A stretch of DNA of 64,000 nucleotides, taken from Streptosporangiales bacterium. Its GTDB lineage: Bacteria > Actinomycetota > Actinomycetes > Streptosporangiales > WHST01. The notes below the pieces were generated by a model, which worked only from the letters and a program-made list of their open reading frames with translations, had not been told where the DNA came from and did no database searches. The DNA is taken from positions 22,826-86,825 of the forward strand of contig WHST01000010.1 of assembly GCA_009379955.1 (NCBI GenBank). Reading direction: 5' to 3'. Shown piece by piece: positions 52,593 to 60,632 of this stretch (within the stretch, counting starts at the first letter, position 1; each line of letters opens with the position of its first letter). Position numbers and translations under genes: made by a program.

Positions 52593-53708
52593 GTGAGGAC
52601 ATCGAAAAGACTGAACAAGTACGCCGCCGGCGGCGCCCTGGTACTCGCGGGGGTGCTTGCCCTTACGGCATGCGGCAGAGACCCAGAAGCAGGCGGCGGC
52701 AGCGACCAGGCCCCGTCCGCGAGTGCGGCCGACTGCGCCGAAGGAAGCCTGAACGCATCGGGCTCCTCTGCACAGGCCAACGCCATGACCGAATGGGTCA
52801 AGGCCTACCAGGCGTCGTGCTCCGGCGCGACCATCAACTACCAGTCGAACGGTTCTGGCGCGGGCGTCGAGCAGTTCATCCAGGGCAACACCGGGTTCGC
52901 GGGTTCGGACTCGGCGCTCAAGGAGGACGAGACGCCGAAGGCGACCGAGCGGTGCGAGGGCAACACGCCCATCAACCTGCCGATGGTCGTCGGGCCGATC
53001 TCCGTCGTCTACAAGCTCGAGGGTGTCGACAACCTCCAGCTGTCGCCGGAGACGCTCGCCAAGATCTTCGCCAACAAGGTGAAGAAGTGGAACGACCCGG
53101 CGATCAAGAAGGACAACCCGGACGCCACGCTGCCGGCGACGCCGATCCAGACGTTCCACCGCAGCGACAGCTCCGGCACCACGGACAACTTCACCAAGTA
53201 CCTGTCGTCCGCGGCGTCGAAGGACTGGACCTTCGAGAACGACAAGGTCTGGAAGGCACCCGGCGGTCAGGGCTCGAAGGGCTCCGAGGGCATCGCGAGC
53301 TCGCTGAAGGACACCGAGGGCGCGATCAGCTACGTCGAGCTCTCGTACGCCGAGAACTCGGAGCTGTCGCAGGCCAAGGTCAAGAACGCCGCGGGCGAGT
53401 TCGTCGAGCTCACCGGTGAGTCGGCAGCCGCGACGGTCGCCTCGGCGAAGGTCGTCGGCAGCGGCAACGACCTCGCGCTCGAGATCGACTACAACACCAA
53501 GGCGGCGGAGGCCTACCCGATCGTCCTGGTGACGTACGAGATCACCTGCGAGAAGGGCCTGCCGGCCGACCAGGTCGACCTGGTGAAGGGCTTCCTGACC
53601 TACGCCTCCAGCCAGAAGGGTCAGGACTCCCTGTCCGACCTCGGCTACGCCCCCCTGCCCGACGAGGTCGCGGGCAAGGTTCGCCAGGCCGTCAAAGCCA
53701 TCGCCTGA
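52593..53708 (+). CDS. pstS: Phosphate ABC transporter, substrate-binding lipoprotein
   Basis: It has 371 residues from GTG 52593. A lipoprotein signal ends in the lipobox LTAC, then a Ser/Gly-rich linker. Phosphate-contact segments: LNASGSSAQANAMTEWVKAY, NYQSNGSGAGVEQFIQGNTG, FAGSDSALKEDE, HRSDSSGTTDNFTKYLS. It captures phosphate outside the cell for PstCAB. It is controlled by the PHO box above. A hairpin after the gene probably lowers expression of pstC and beyond, as is usual for pst operons. Confidence 0.96.
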   Translation: MRTSKRLNKYAAGGALVLAGVLALTACGRDPEAGGGSDQAPSASAADCAEGSLNASGSSAQANAMTEWVKAYQASCSGATINYQSNGSGAGVEQFIQGNTGFAGSDSALKEDETPKATERCEGNTPINLPMVVGPISVVYKLEGVDNLQLSPETLAKIFANKVKKWNDPAIKKDNPDATLPATPIQTFHRSDSSGTTDNFTKYLSSAASKDWTFENDKVWKAPGGQGSKGSEGIASSLKDTEGAISYVELSYAENSELSQAKVKNAAGEFVELTGESAAATVASAKVVGSGNDLALEIDYNTKAAEAYPIVLVTYEITCEKGLPADQVDLVKGFLTYASSQKGQDSLSDLGYAPLPDEVAGKVRQAVKAIA

Positions 53709-53733
53709 TGACCCTGCTCGCACGACGTCCGTA

Positions 53734-53766
53734 CCGCTCCACCGTGGTGCCACCACGGTGGAGCGG
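53734..53766 (+). terminator. Attenuating hairpin between pstS and pstC
   Basis: A perfect 14-bp stem CCGCTCCACCGTGG (53734-53747) and CCACGGTGGAGCGG (53753-53766), 5-nt loop, no T-run. Likely reduces read-through or protects the pstS message. Confidence 0.7.
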
Positions 53767-53805
53767 TCGGGCGACCGCGACATACCTCGGTAGGGAGGCG
53801 ACGTA

Positions 53806-54786
53806 ATGGCGGCGTCCGTGCTCTTCCGTGACCAGACCTCCGCCGCCGCACAGCGGGGCGGCGGTGGCGCCCGGCTCTCCGGAGACCGGGCGTTCCGCAT
53901 GCTGGTGCGCCTGTCCGGCGTCTTCGTGCTGGTCATCATGGCGGCGATCACGGCGTTCCTCATCGCCCAGGCGATCCCCGCGCTGCGCGCCGACACGGCG
54001 AACTTCTTCACCGAGACGACCTGGTTCCCCGACTCGACGCCCAGCGTCTTCGGCGTCGCGGCGCTCACCTGGGGGACGATCGTGTCCAGTGTCGTGGCGC
54101 TCGCCATCGCCACACCGATCGCGATCGCCGTGGCCCTGTTCACGACGCGCTACGCCACCGGGACGGTCGGACGCATGCTCGGCTACGCCGTCGACCTGCT
54201 GTCCGCCGTACCCAGCGTCGTGTTCGGCCTGTGGGGCGTCCAGTTCCTCGTCCCGGCGCTCAACCCGGTCCAGAACTTCATCTCCACGGTGCTGGGCTGG
54301 ATCCCGCTGTTCCGAGCCGACATCGTGGGCCGCTCGCTGTTCGTGGCCGGCATCGTCCTCGCCGTGATGATCCTGCCGACGATCGCTGCGCTGTCGCGCG
54401 AGGTGCTGAGCCGCGTACCGAAGACGCAGATCGAGGCGGCGCAGGCGCTCGGCGCGACGCGGTGGGAGACCATCAAGATGGCCGTCCTGCCCAACGCCAA
54501 GCGCGGCATCGTGTCGGCCTCGATGCTCGGACTCGGCCGGGCTCTCGGCGAGACGATCGCCGTCGCGCTGGTGCTCTCGTCCAGCTACGTCGTGAGCCTG
54601 CAGATCCTGGAGCCCGGCGGTGCGACGTTCGCCGCCAACATCGCCAACTCCTTCGGCGAGGCCGGAACCGTCGGCCGGGGCGCGCTGATCGCCTCGGGTC
54701 TGGTGCTCTTCGTCATCACGTTCGCGGTGAACGGTCTCGCCCGGGTGCTGCAGATCACGTCCAAGAAGAAGAAGGCCGACCGATGA
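53806..54786 (+). CDS. pstC: Phosphate ABC transporter permease PstC
   Basis: It has 326 residues with six membrane helices; the first is VFVLVIMAAITAFLIAQAIP. The permease loop that contacts PstB is AAQALGATRWETIKMAVLP, followed by SASMLGLGRALGETIAVALV. It forms the channel with PstA. ATG 53806 lies 97 bp after pstS across the hairpin. Confidence 0.95.
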   Translation: MAASVLFRDQTSAAAQRGGGGARLSGDRAFRMLVRLSGVFVLVIMAAITAFLIAQAIPALRADTANFFTETTWFPDSTPSVFGVAALTWGTIVSSVVALAIATPIAIAVALFTTRYATGTVGRMLGYAVDLLSAVPSVVFGLWGVQFLVPALNPVQNFISTVLGWIPLFRADIVGRSLFVAGIVLAVMILPTIAALSREVLSRVPKTQIEAAQALGATRWETIKMAVLPNAKRGIVSASMLGLGRALGETIAVALVLSSSYVVSLQILEPGGATFAANIANSFGEAGTVGRGALIASGLVLFVITFAVNGLARVLQITSKKKKADR

Positions 54787-54802
54787 ACGGGCGCGTGGAC
54801 CG

Positions 54803-55717
54803 ATGACCGCCGCCGACACGGATCTACGGCCGCGGATCAGCCCGGTCACGATCCGTCCGTCGCTCGGTCGCAGGGTCCGCGACAGGGGCGCGACGATCGC
54901 GATCTACACCGCGGTCTTCGTCGCGCTCGCGCCGCTGGTCGCGGTGCTCTGGGCGGTCGTCAGCAAGGGCATGGACCGCCTCGACCTGGACTTCCTCACC
55001 TACTCGATGCGGGGGCTCGGGGCGCAGGACATCGGCGGCGGGGCGTACCACGCGATCGTCGGCACGGCCCAGCAGGTCGGCCTGGCGAGCCTGATGTCCG
55101 TTCCGCTCGGCGTCCTCGTCGCGATCTACCTCGTCGAGTACGGCAGGAACAGCCAGCTCGCGCGCACGGTCAGCTTCGTCGTCGACGTCATGACGGGCAT
55201 CCCGTCGATCGTCGCCGGCCTGTTCGTCCTCGCGTTCTGGGTGCTCGCGCTCGGCCGCGGGTTCTCCGGGTTCGCGGGCGCGATCGCGCTGGCGCTGCTG
55301 ATGCTGCCGGTCGTCGTCCGCTCGTCGGAGGAGATGTTCCGGCTCGTCCCCGACGATCTGAGGGAGGCGGCTCTCGCCCTCGGCGTGCCCCGCTGGCTCG
55401 TCATCTGTCGGGTGGTGGTGCCGACCGCGGCGGCCGGTCTGGTGACGGGCCTGATGCTCGCGGTGGCGCGGGTGACCGGCGAGACGGCGCCATTGCTGCT
55501 CACGGTGTTCTTCACGGACTCGATCAACGTCGACCCGTTCCACGGTCCCCAGATCGGCCTCGCCCAGTACGTCTTCGACCAGGCGATCCGGCCGTCCGAC
55601 GCCGCCGTCACCAGGGCGTGGGCCGGAGCACTGACGCTCATGGTCGGCGTCATCCTGCTGAACGTCGCCGCCCGGCTGCTCGCTCGATGGAAGGCCCCGA
55701 AGGTACACCAGCACTGA
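54803..55717 (+). CDS. pstA: Phosphate ABC transporter permease PstA
   Basis: It has 304 residues with six spans. Characteristic PstA segments: VDVMTGIPSIVAGLFVLAFW, LREAALALGVPRWLVICRVV and VARVTGETAPLLLTVFF. It pairs with PstC in the membrane and contacts PstB through the EAA-like loop. It begins 16 bp after pstC. Confidence 0.95.
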   Translation: MTAADTDLRPRISPVTIRPSLGRRVRDRGATIAIYTAVFVALAPLVAVLWAVVSKGMDRLDLDFLTYSMRGLGAQDIGGGAYHAIVGTAQQVGLASLMSVPLGVLVAIYLVEYGRNSQLARTVSFVVDVMTGIPSIVAGLFVLAFWVLALGRGFSGFAGAIALALLMLPVVVRSSEEMFRLVPDDLREAALALGVPRWLVICRVVVPTAAAGLVTGLMLAVARVTGETAPLLLTVFFTDSINVDPFHGPQIGLAQYVFDQAIRPSDAAVTRAWAGALTLMVGVILLNVAARLLARWKAPKVHQH

Positions 55718-55766
55718 TGCGTACTCCTGACGAGATGACGAAGACGACGAGCCCGGAGGTGCGGCC

Positions 55767-56624
55767 GTGAGCACCACGCCTGACCAGATCGTGAGCCCGC
55801 ACGAGGACTCGAACGGCTCGACGCCGGCACGACGCACGCCCGGCGGCACCCGCGTCGAGATCAACGGCCTAACGGCGTACTACGGCTCGCGCGCCGCGGT
55901 CACCGACGTCACCCTGACCGTCGAGCCGCAGTCGGTGCACGCGTTCATCGGTCCGTCGGGCTGCGGCAAGTCGACCGTGCTGCGGGCGATCAACCGGATG
56001 CACGAAGAGATCCCCGGCGCGCGCATCGAGGGCACGATCACCATCGACGGCGTCGACGTGTACGGCCCCGGCGTCGACGCGACCTCGGTACGCCGTGCCG
56101 TCGGCATGGTGTTCCAGAAGGCCAACCCGTTCCCGACGATGTCGATCTACGACAACGTCGTCGCAGGGCTGAGGCTCGTCGGCCGCAACGGCAGGCGCAA
56201 GGGCGGTTACGACGAGGTCGTGGAGCGGGCCCTGCGCCGGACGAACCTCTGGGACGAGGTCAAGGACCGCCTGCAGAAGCCAGGATCGGCGCTGTCCGGC
56301 GGGCAGCAGCAGCGGCTCTGCATCGCGCGGGCGATCGCGGTGGAGCCCGAGGTCGTCCTGATGGACGAGCCCTGCTCCGCGCTCGACCCGATCTCGACGC
56401 TGGCGATCGAGGACCTGATCGCCGAGCTGAAGGAGCAGTACACGATCATCATCGTCACCCACAACATGCAGCAGGCCTCGCGGGTGAGCGACGTGACCGC
56501 GTTCTTCTCCGTCCCGGGCCCCGGCATGCCGGGCACCCTCATCGAGGTCGACGACACCAAGACGATGTTCCAGACCCCGTCGCAGAAGGCGACCGAGGAC
56601 TACATCACCGGCCGCGTCGGCTGA
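55767..56624 (+). CDS. pstB: Phosphate ABC transporter ATP-binding protein PstB
   Basis: It has 285 residues; GTG 55767 follows GGAGGTGCGGCC. ABC motifs in order: Walker [11 protein letters not shown]-loop [16 protein letters not shown], signature [16 protein letters not shown], Walker [16 protein letters not shown] and H-loop [10 protein letters not shown]. It powers phosphate uptake and takes part in phosphate sensing with PhoU. An N-terminal extension of about 25 residues is longer than usual. Confidence 0.97.
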   Translation: MSTTPDQIVSPHEDSNGSTPARRTPGGTRVEINGLTAYYGSRAAVTDVTLTVEPQSVHAFIGPSGCGKSTVLRAINRMHEEIPGARIEGTITIDGVDVYGPGVDATSVRRAVGMVFQKANPFPTMSIYDNVVAGLRLVGRNGRRKGGYDEVVERALRRTNLWDEVKDRLQKPGSALSGGQQQRLCIARAIAVEPEVVLMDEPCSALDPISTLAIEDLIAELKEQYTIIIVTHNMQQASRVSDVTAFFSVPGPGMPGTLIEVDDTKTMFQTPSQKATEDYITGRVG

Positions 56625-56655
56625 CTCCGCCACTGCGAACCTCTGGGAGCGCACC

Positions 56656-56705
56656 CGTGAGGGGCACCCTCACCGTGCCGGGGGACGGTGAGGGTGCCGT
56701 TCACG
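56656..56705. terminator. Terminator-like palindrome, copy 2 of a dispersed element
   Basis: Inner arms GGCACCCTCACCGT (56663-56676) and ACGGTGAGGGTGCC (56685-56698) form a perfect 14-bp stem; outer CGTGA (56656-56660) pairs with TCACG (56701-56705). It shares sequence and design with 9176-9231. It ends the pst operon and also covers the last codons of the arginase-like frame. Confidence 0.75.
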
Positions 56706-57594
56706 TGTTGTGGCCAGTGCGTGGTCGGCGATGTCGGCGGCAAGCGTGCGGCCGGCTCTCGCGATCGCGCCCTCGGCGTCGTACGCCGGGTCGTAGGCGG
56801 TCAGTGCCGCGGCCACTACGCGGAACCGGGCGAAGACCTCGGCGACCAGCCGGCGGAGCCGCTCGAGGCCGAGCCCGCCGGGCGCGGCGTAGGCGTTCGC
56901 GATACCGACGCGGGTGTCGAGGCTGTCGAGGTCGATGTGCAGGTAGGCGTCGCCCGTGCGCGCCCGCAGGTTCGTGAGGGAGGCGGTCAGGTCGGCGTCG
57001 GAGAAGTCGCCGCCGCGCAGCAGGGTGACGTGCGAGGCGTCCAGTGCCCGTTGCTGGACGGGCGTGATGTCGCGCACCGCGGCGAGCACGACGTCGCGCT
57101 CGTCCACCGGGCGTAGCCCGGGGATCGACTCGCGGAGCGCGCGCCAGCCCGAGCCGGTGAGCAGCCGCAGGCCCATGCTGTCGAGCGAGCCCGAGTCGCT
57201 GTCGTCGACGGTGTCGAAGTCGGGATGGGCGTCGCACCAGACGACCCCGACCGGGTGGATGCCGGTACCGGCGACCGTGCCCAGGCAGGAGTTGCAGTCG
57301 CCGGCGAGGACCAGTGGGAACGCCCCGGCGGCCACGGTGTCGGCGACCGACTCGGCGAGCCGACGGACGCCCGTGAACACGCGGTCCGCCTCGGGGAGGC
57401 CGGGCTCGGGGTGCCGGCATCTCCCGCACGGTCGTACGCCAGCCGCGCGCGCCGAGGTCGCGCACGAGCACACCGTCGCCGAGCAGGGCCCGGGGTCCAC
57501 GCGCCCTGGCCAGGTCGGCGAGGCCGTCGTGGTACGGGACGCAGTGCACGACGAGCGAAGGCTCGCTCGCCGTGCACTGGTTTCTCGTCGTCAT
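56670..57594 (-). pseudogene. Arginase-family protein, frameshifted
   Basis: The start is ATG 57594. The first about 60 residues (VVHCVPYHDGLADLARARG, LGARGWRTTVREMPAP) are in one frame and the remainder (EPGLPEADRVFTGVRRLAES onward) in another. The break falls in a run of four C on the coding strand (57408-57411); one C fewer would restore MPAPEPGLPEADRVF. Metal-site motifs are AGDCNSCLG (where arginases have GGDHS), WCDAHPDFDT and HIDLDSLDT. So even intact it is a divergent ureohydrolase. The C-terminus runs into the palindrome at 56656-56705. It follows the small ORF of the LacI operon. Confidence 0.82.
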
Positions 57595-57604
57595 GACGGT
57601 GCCG

Positions 57605-57835
57605 TCAGGACCTGGCGCAGCTGGGCGGGTAGACGGGTTCCACCCGCTCGGCGGCGGCGTCGGCCCGGGCGGCGAGCGTGCGCAGCGCGCCCGCCAGGGA
57701 CGTGCGCCAGCGCCTCGCCGGGGCGGTGGTGCGCTCGCGCGGCCGGTCGTCGGTCACGACCGGGGCGTTCGGGAGCGCGGACTGGGCGTCGCTGCGGGTC
57801 TTGTCGATCGCAAGGACGAAGCCGACGGGCATCAT
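57605..57835 (-). CDS. Small hypothetical protein coupled to the LacI gene
   Basis: It has 76 residues from ATG 57835 (MMPVGFVLAIDKTRSDAQSA). GAGGAG lies 9-10 bp upstream inside the LacI gene, and the LacI stop overlaps its start (ATGA). It has no transmembrane helix and no recognised domain; the middle is Arg/Ala-rich (RWRTSLAGALRTLAARADA). It is followed by the arginase-like frame after 10 bp. Confidence 0.5.
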   Translation of the reverse strand: MMPVGFVLAIDKTRSDAQSALPNAPVVTDDRPRERTTAPARRWRTSLAGALRTLAARADAAAERVEPVYPPSCARS

Positions 57836-58917
57836 GAGGGTCGCTCCTCTCGGTGGGGTCGATCGGTGGTCGGGGGCGGGCCGCTCGAGCCGCGCGTGAC
57901 GAGCTCGACGGGGATCACGACCTGGCGGTCGGCGGGATCGGACGGCCATTCGAGCAGCAGCCGGCCGGCCTCGCGGCCCTTACGCCGGCCGTCCTGCCTG
58001 ATGGTGGTGAGTCCGGCGGCGGCCGCCTGCGGGATGTCGTCGAAGCCGACGACGGACACGTCGTCACCCGCGCGCAGGTCGCACTCGCCGAGCGCCGACA
58101 GCGCGCCGAGGGCGAGCAGGTCGGTCATCCCGAGCACGCCGGTGGGGCGTGGAGTCAGGTCGAGCAGCGTCCGCATCGCCGCGTTGCCCGCCTCGACGGT
58201 GTTGCCCTGCACGCGGACGAACTGCACGCTGTCCGGGCTCAGCCCGGCCTTGCGGGCGGCGGCGAAGTACCCCTGGAGGCGGCTTCGCGCGTCGCTGTCG
58301 GTGTAGGTCTCGAGGATCGTCTCGTCGATCGGGCCGACGTGGCCGTCCGGCAGCGAGCAGTCGGCGATCACGCCGAGCTGTCGGTGGCCCAGCCCGACCA
58401 GGTGGTCCGTCGCGTCGACGGCCGCGGCGTAGTCGTCGATCGCGGCGTAGGCGGCCAAGGGGTCGTTCACGATCCGCGACTGCACCACGGGGAGCCGCCG
58501 GCGCCGGATCGCCTGCAGCGCGGCGTCGTCGTCGGCCACGCAGTACACGCAGAAGCCGTCGACGATCGCGCCCGCGGCGGTGTCGACGCCAGACCTCTGG
58601 AGCAGGGAGGTGAGCAGCAGACCGCTGCCGTGCTCTTCCGCCTGCTCCGCGATGCCGTGCAGGAACGCGAGCGCGAACGGGTCGGACAGGATGTAGCCGA
58701 GGGTCTCGGTGAAGAGCAGCCCGACCGTGCCCGCCTTGCCCCTGCGCAGCGTGCGCGCCGCGGCGTCGGGGCCCGCGTAGCCGAACCGCTCGGCCGCGCC
58801 GAGGATCCGCTCGCGCAGCGCGGGCGCCAGCTGGTCGGGTCGGCTGTAGGCGTTGGACACCGTCGTGCGGGAGACGCCGAGCTCGTCGGCGATCGTCTGC
58901 AGGGTGACCCGTGCCAT
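57832..58917 (-). CDS. LacI-family transcriptional regulator
   Basis: It has 361 residues; ATG 58917 follows GGGAGGAGG with 6 bp. The LacI headpiece is VTLQTIADELGVSRTTVSNA, YSRPDQLAPALRERIL. The periplasmic-binding-protein-like sensor domain follows (VGLLFTETLGYILSDPFALA, GVLGMTDLLALGALSALGEC). The ligand is probably a sugar or nucleoside. A matching palindromic operator lies 27 bp upstream, so it is likely autoregulated, controlling also the coupled downstream genes. Confidence 0.93.
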   Translation of the reverse strand: MARVTLQTIADELGVSRTTVSNAYSRPDQLAPALRERILGAAERFGYAGPDAAARTLRRGKAGTVGLLFTETLGYILSDPFALAFLHGIAEQAEEHGSGLLLTSLLQRSGVDTAAGAIVDGFCVYCVADDDAALQAIRRRRLPVVQSRIVNDPLAAYAAIDDYAAAVDATDHLVGLGHRQLGVIADCSLPDGHVGPIDETILETYTDSDARSRLQGYFAAARKAGLSPDSVQFVRVQGNTVEAGNAAMRTLLDLTPRPTGVLGMTDLLALGALSALGECDLRAGDDVSVVGFDDIPQAAAAGLTTIRQDGRRKGREAGRLLLEWPSDPADRQVVIPVELVTRGSSGPPPTTDRPHREERPS

Positions 58918-58943
58918 GACCCCTCCTCCCGACTCCCAGTCGT

Positions 58944-58972
58944 CTGTATCGATCAAGTCTTTATCGATACAG
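58944..58972. promoter_or_regulatory. LacI-type operator
   Basis: Perfect 10-bp arms CTGTATCGAT (58944-58953) and ATCGATACAG (58963-58972) around a 9-bp centre, immediately upstream of the regulator and 55 bp before the divergent gene. Confidence 0.75.
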
Positions 58973-59026
58973 TAACCCCGTCGGCGGGAGCCGTCAACCG
59001 GAGATCCGGGCGTTAGGCTCTCCGTC

Positions 59027-59838
59027 GTGACCGTTCTGGAGGACCTCGAACCGAGGCTCGCCGCCGTGCCCGGCCGGGTGTCCGTCTGGTGCGGGCCGGT
59101 CGGCGGACCGCCCGCGTACGCCCGGCAGGCCGGCGAGACCCACTACGCCGCGAGCACGATGAAGCTGGCGGTGCTGCTGGCCGCCCACCGGCTCGCCGAC
59201 CGGGGTGTGCTCGACCTCGACGAGCGGCTCCTGGTGCACGCCGACTTCCCGTCCCGTGTCGGCACGGGACGCTTCACGATGGAGCGCGACGAAGACGGCG
59301 ACAAGGAGGCGTGGGACCAGGTCGGGAGGCCGGTCCCCGTTGGCTGGCTGCTGCGGCGGATGATCGTGCGTTCCGGCAACCTGGCGACCAACCTGGTCCT
59401 GGAGCGCATCGGCTTCGACGCCGTCGCCGAGGCCTGGCAGGTCTGCGGGGCGACGGCGAGCACGGTGGCGCGGCTGCTCGAGGACACCGCGGCGAACGGC
59501 GAGGAGATCCGCAACCTCGTCACCGCCGCCGACCTCGCCGCGGTGCTCGGCGCCGTCGCGCTCGACCGGGTGGCGTCGCCCGCGGCCTGCGCGGCGATCA
59601 GGGAGCTGCTGGCGGAGAACGAGTTCAACCCCGACGTCCCCGCCGGGCTGCCGGCCGGCACGAAGGTCGCGCACAAGAACGGCTGGGTGACGGGGATCAG
59701 GCACGACGCCGCCCTCGTGACCCCGGACGACCCGCGCCGTACGTCCTCGTGGTCTGCACGACCAGCGAGCTCACGAACGACGATGCGTGCGCGCTGGTCG
59801 CCGAGGTGGCCGCGGCCTCGTGGCGCGACCGCGGCTGA
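59027..59838 (+). pseudogene. Class A beta-lactamase-like serine hydrolase, frameshifted
   Basis: The start is GTG 59027 (VTVLEDLEPRLAAVPG). Penicillin-recognising motifs: SxxK in YAASTMKLAVLLAA, SxN in VRSGNLATNLVLE, and KxG in AHKNGWVTGIRHDAALV. The frame breaks at 59731-59733, where three C would need to be four to continue into APYVLVVCTTSELTND and ASWRDRG. The last 35 residues are therefore in another frame. Without a signal peptide it is more like a cytosolic esterase or carboxypeptidase relative than a resistance enzyme. Confidence 0.8.
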
Positions 59839-59865
59839 CGCGGGTCGGAGCGGCTCTAGGAGGCT

Positions 59866-60522
59866 CTAGCCCACCGCGCGGGCGGGCCAGGTGCCGGTCA
59901 CCAGGTAGACCACCCGGCGGGCGGCCGAGACCGCGTGGTCGGCGTACCGCTCGAGGTAGCGGCCGATCAGGGTGACGTCGACGGCGCCCTCGATGCCGTA
60001 CGACCACTGCGGCGAGAGCAGGGCGACGAAGATCTGCCGCAGCAGGGCGTCCATCTCGTCGTCCGCGGTCTCCAGCTGTAGGGCGACCGCGATGTCGTTC
60101 TCGCTGATGACCTGCTCGAGGTAGGACGTCATCCGGGAGGCGGCGACCGCCATCTGCTGGACCGTGTCGCGCACCAGCGGCGGGATCGCGCCGTCCGGGT
60201 AGCGGCGGCGGTTGACCTCGGCGACGTGGACGGCGAGGTCGCCCATCCGCTCGAGATCGGCGCTCAGCCGGACGGCCGTGACGATCACCCGCAGGTCGCT
60301 CGCGACCGGCTGCTGCCGCGCGAGCAGCTCGTACGACGCCTCCTCGACCAGCAGCTGGATCTGGTCGACCCGGTTGTCACCCTCGATGACCTGTTCGGCC
60401 AGCGCGCCGTCGACCTCGAGCAGTGCGGTGGTGGCGTTGTCCATCGCTACGCGGACCAGTCCGGTCATCTGGACGAGGTCGGCGCGCAGCGATTCCAACG
60501 ACTCGTGATAGGCGTCGCGCAT
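59866..60522 (-). CDS. phoU: Phosphate signalling protein PhoU
   Basis: It has 218 residues; ATG 60522. Two PhoU helical bundles: DNATTALLEVDGALAEQVIE, GDNRVDQIQLLVEEASYELL, DLRVIVTAVRLSADLERMGD and the second YADHAVSAARRVVYLVTG. It links PstB to the sensor kinase and prevents phosphate overload. It is divergent from the kinase/regulator pair, sharing a PHO box. Confidence 0.95.
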   Translation of the reverse strand: MRDAYHESLESLRADLVQMTGLVRVAMDNATTALLEVDGALAEQVIEGDNRVDQIQLLVEEASYELLARQQPVASDLRVIVTAVRLSADLERMGDLAVHVAEVNRRRYPDGAIPPLVRDTVQQMAVAASRMTSYLEQVISENDIAVALQLETADDEMDALLRQIFVALLSPQWSYGIEGAVDVTLIGRYLERYADHAVSAARRVVYLVTGTWPARAVG

Positions 60523-60566
60523 GCTGGTCAGCGTCTCAGCGGCGAGGGAACCGATGACGACGCCGC

Positions 60567-60584
60567 CGTGAACGGCGGGTGAAC
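60567..60584. promoter_or_regulatory. PHO box between phoU and the sensor kinase
   Basis: On the minus strand GTTCACC (60584-60578) is repeated after 11 bp as GTTCACG (60573-60567), the PhoP/RegX3-type direct repeat. Its place in the divergent spacer allows phosphate control of phoU and autoregulation of the two-component genes. Confidence 0.8.
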
Positions 60585-60632
60585 CCGCGGGCGGGTCGCC
60601 GAAACCCCAGGTCGTGGCCGTACGATCGAGTG

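Noticed and set aside
54803..55717. Possible start of pstA overlapping pstC
   Set aside because: No ATGA overlap exists; ATG 54803 is 16 bp after the pstC stop and begins a family-like N-terminus.
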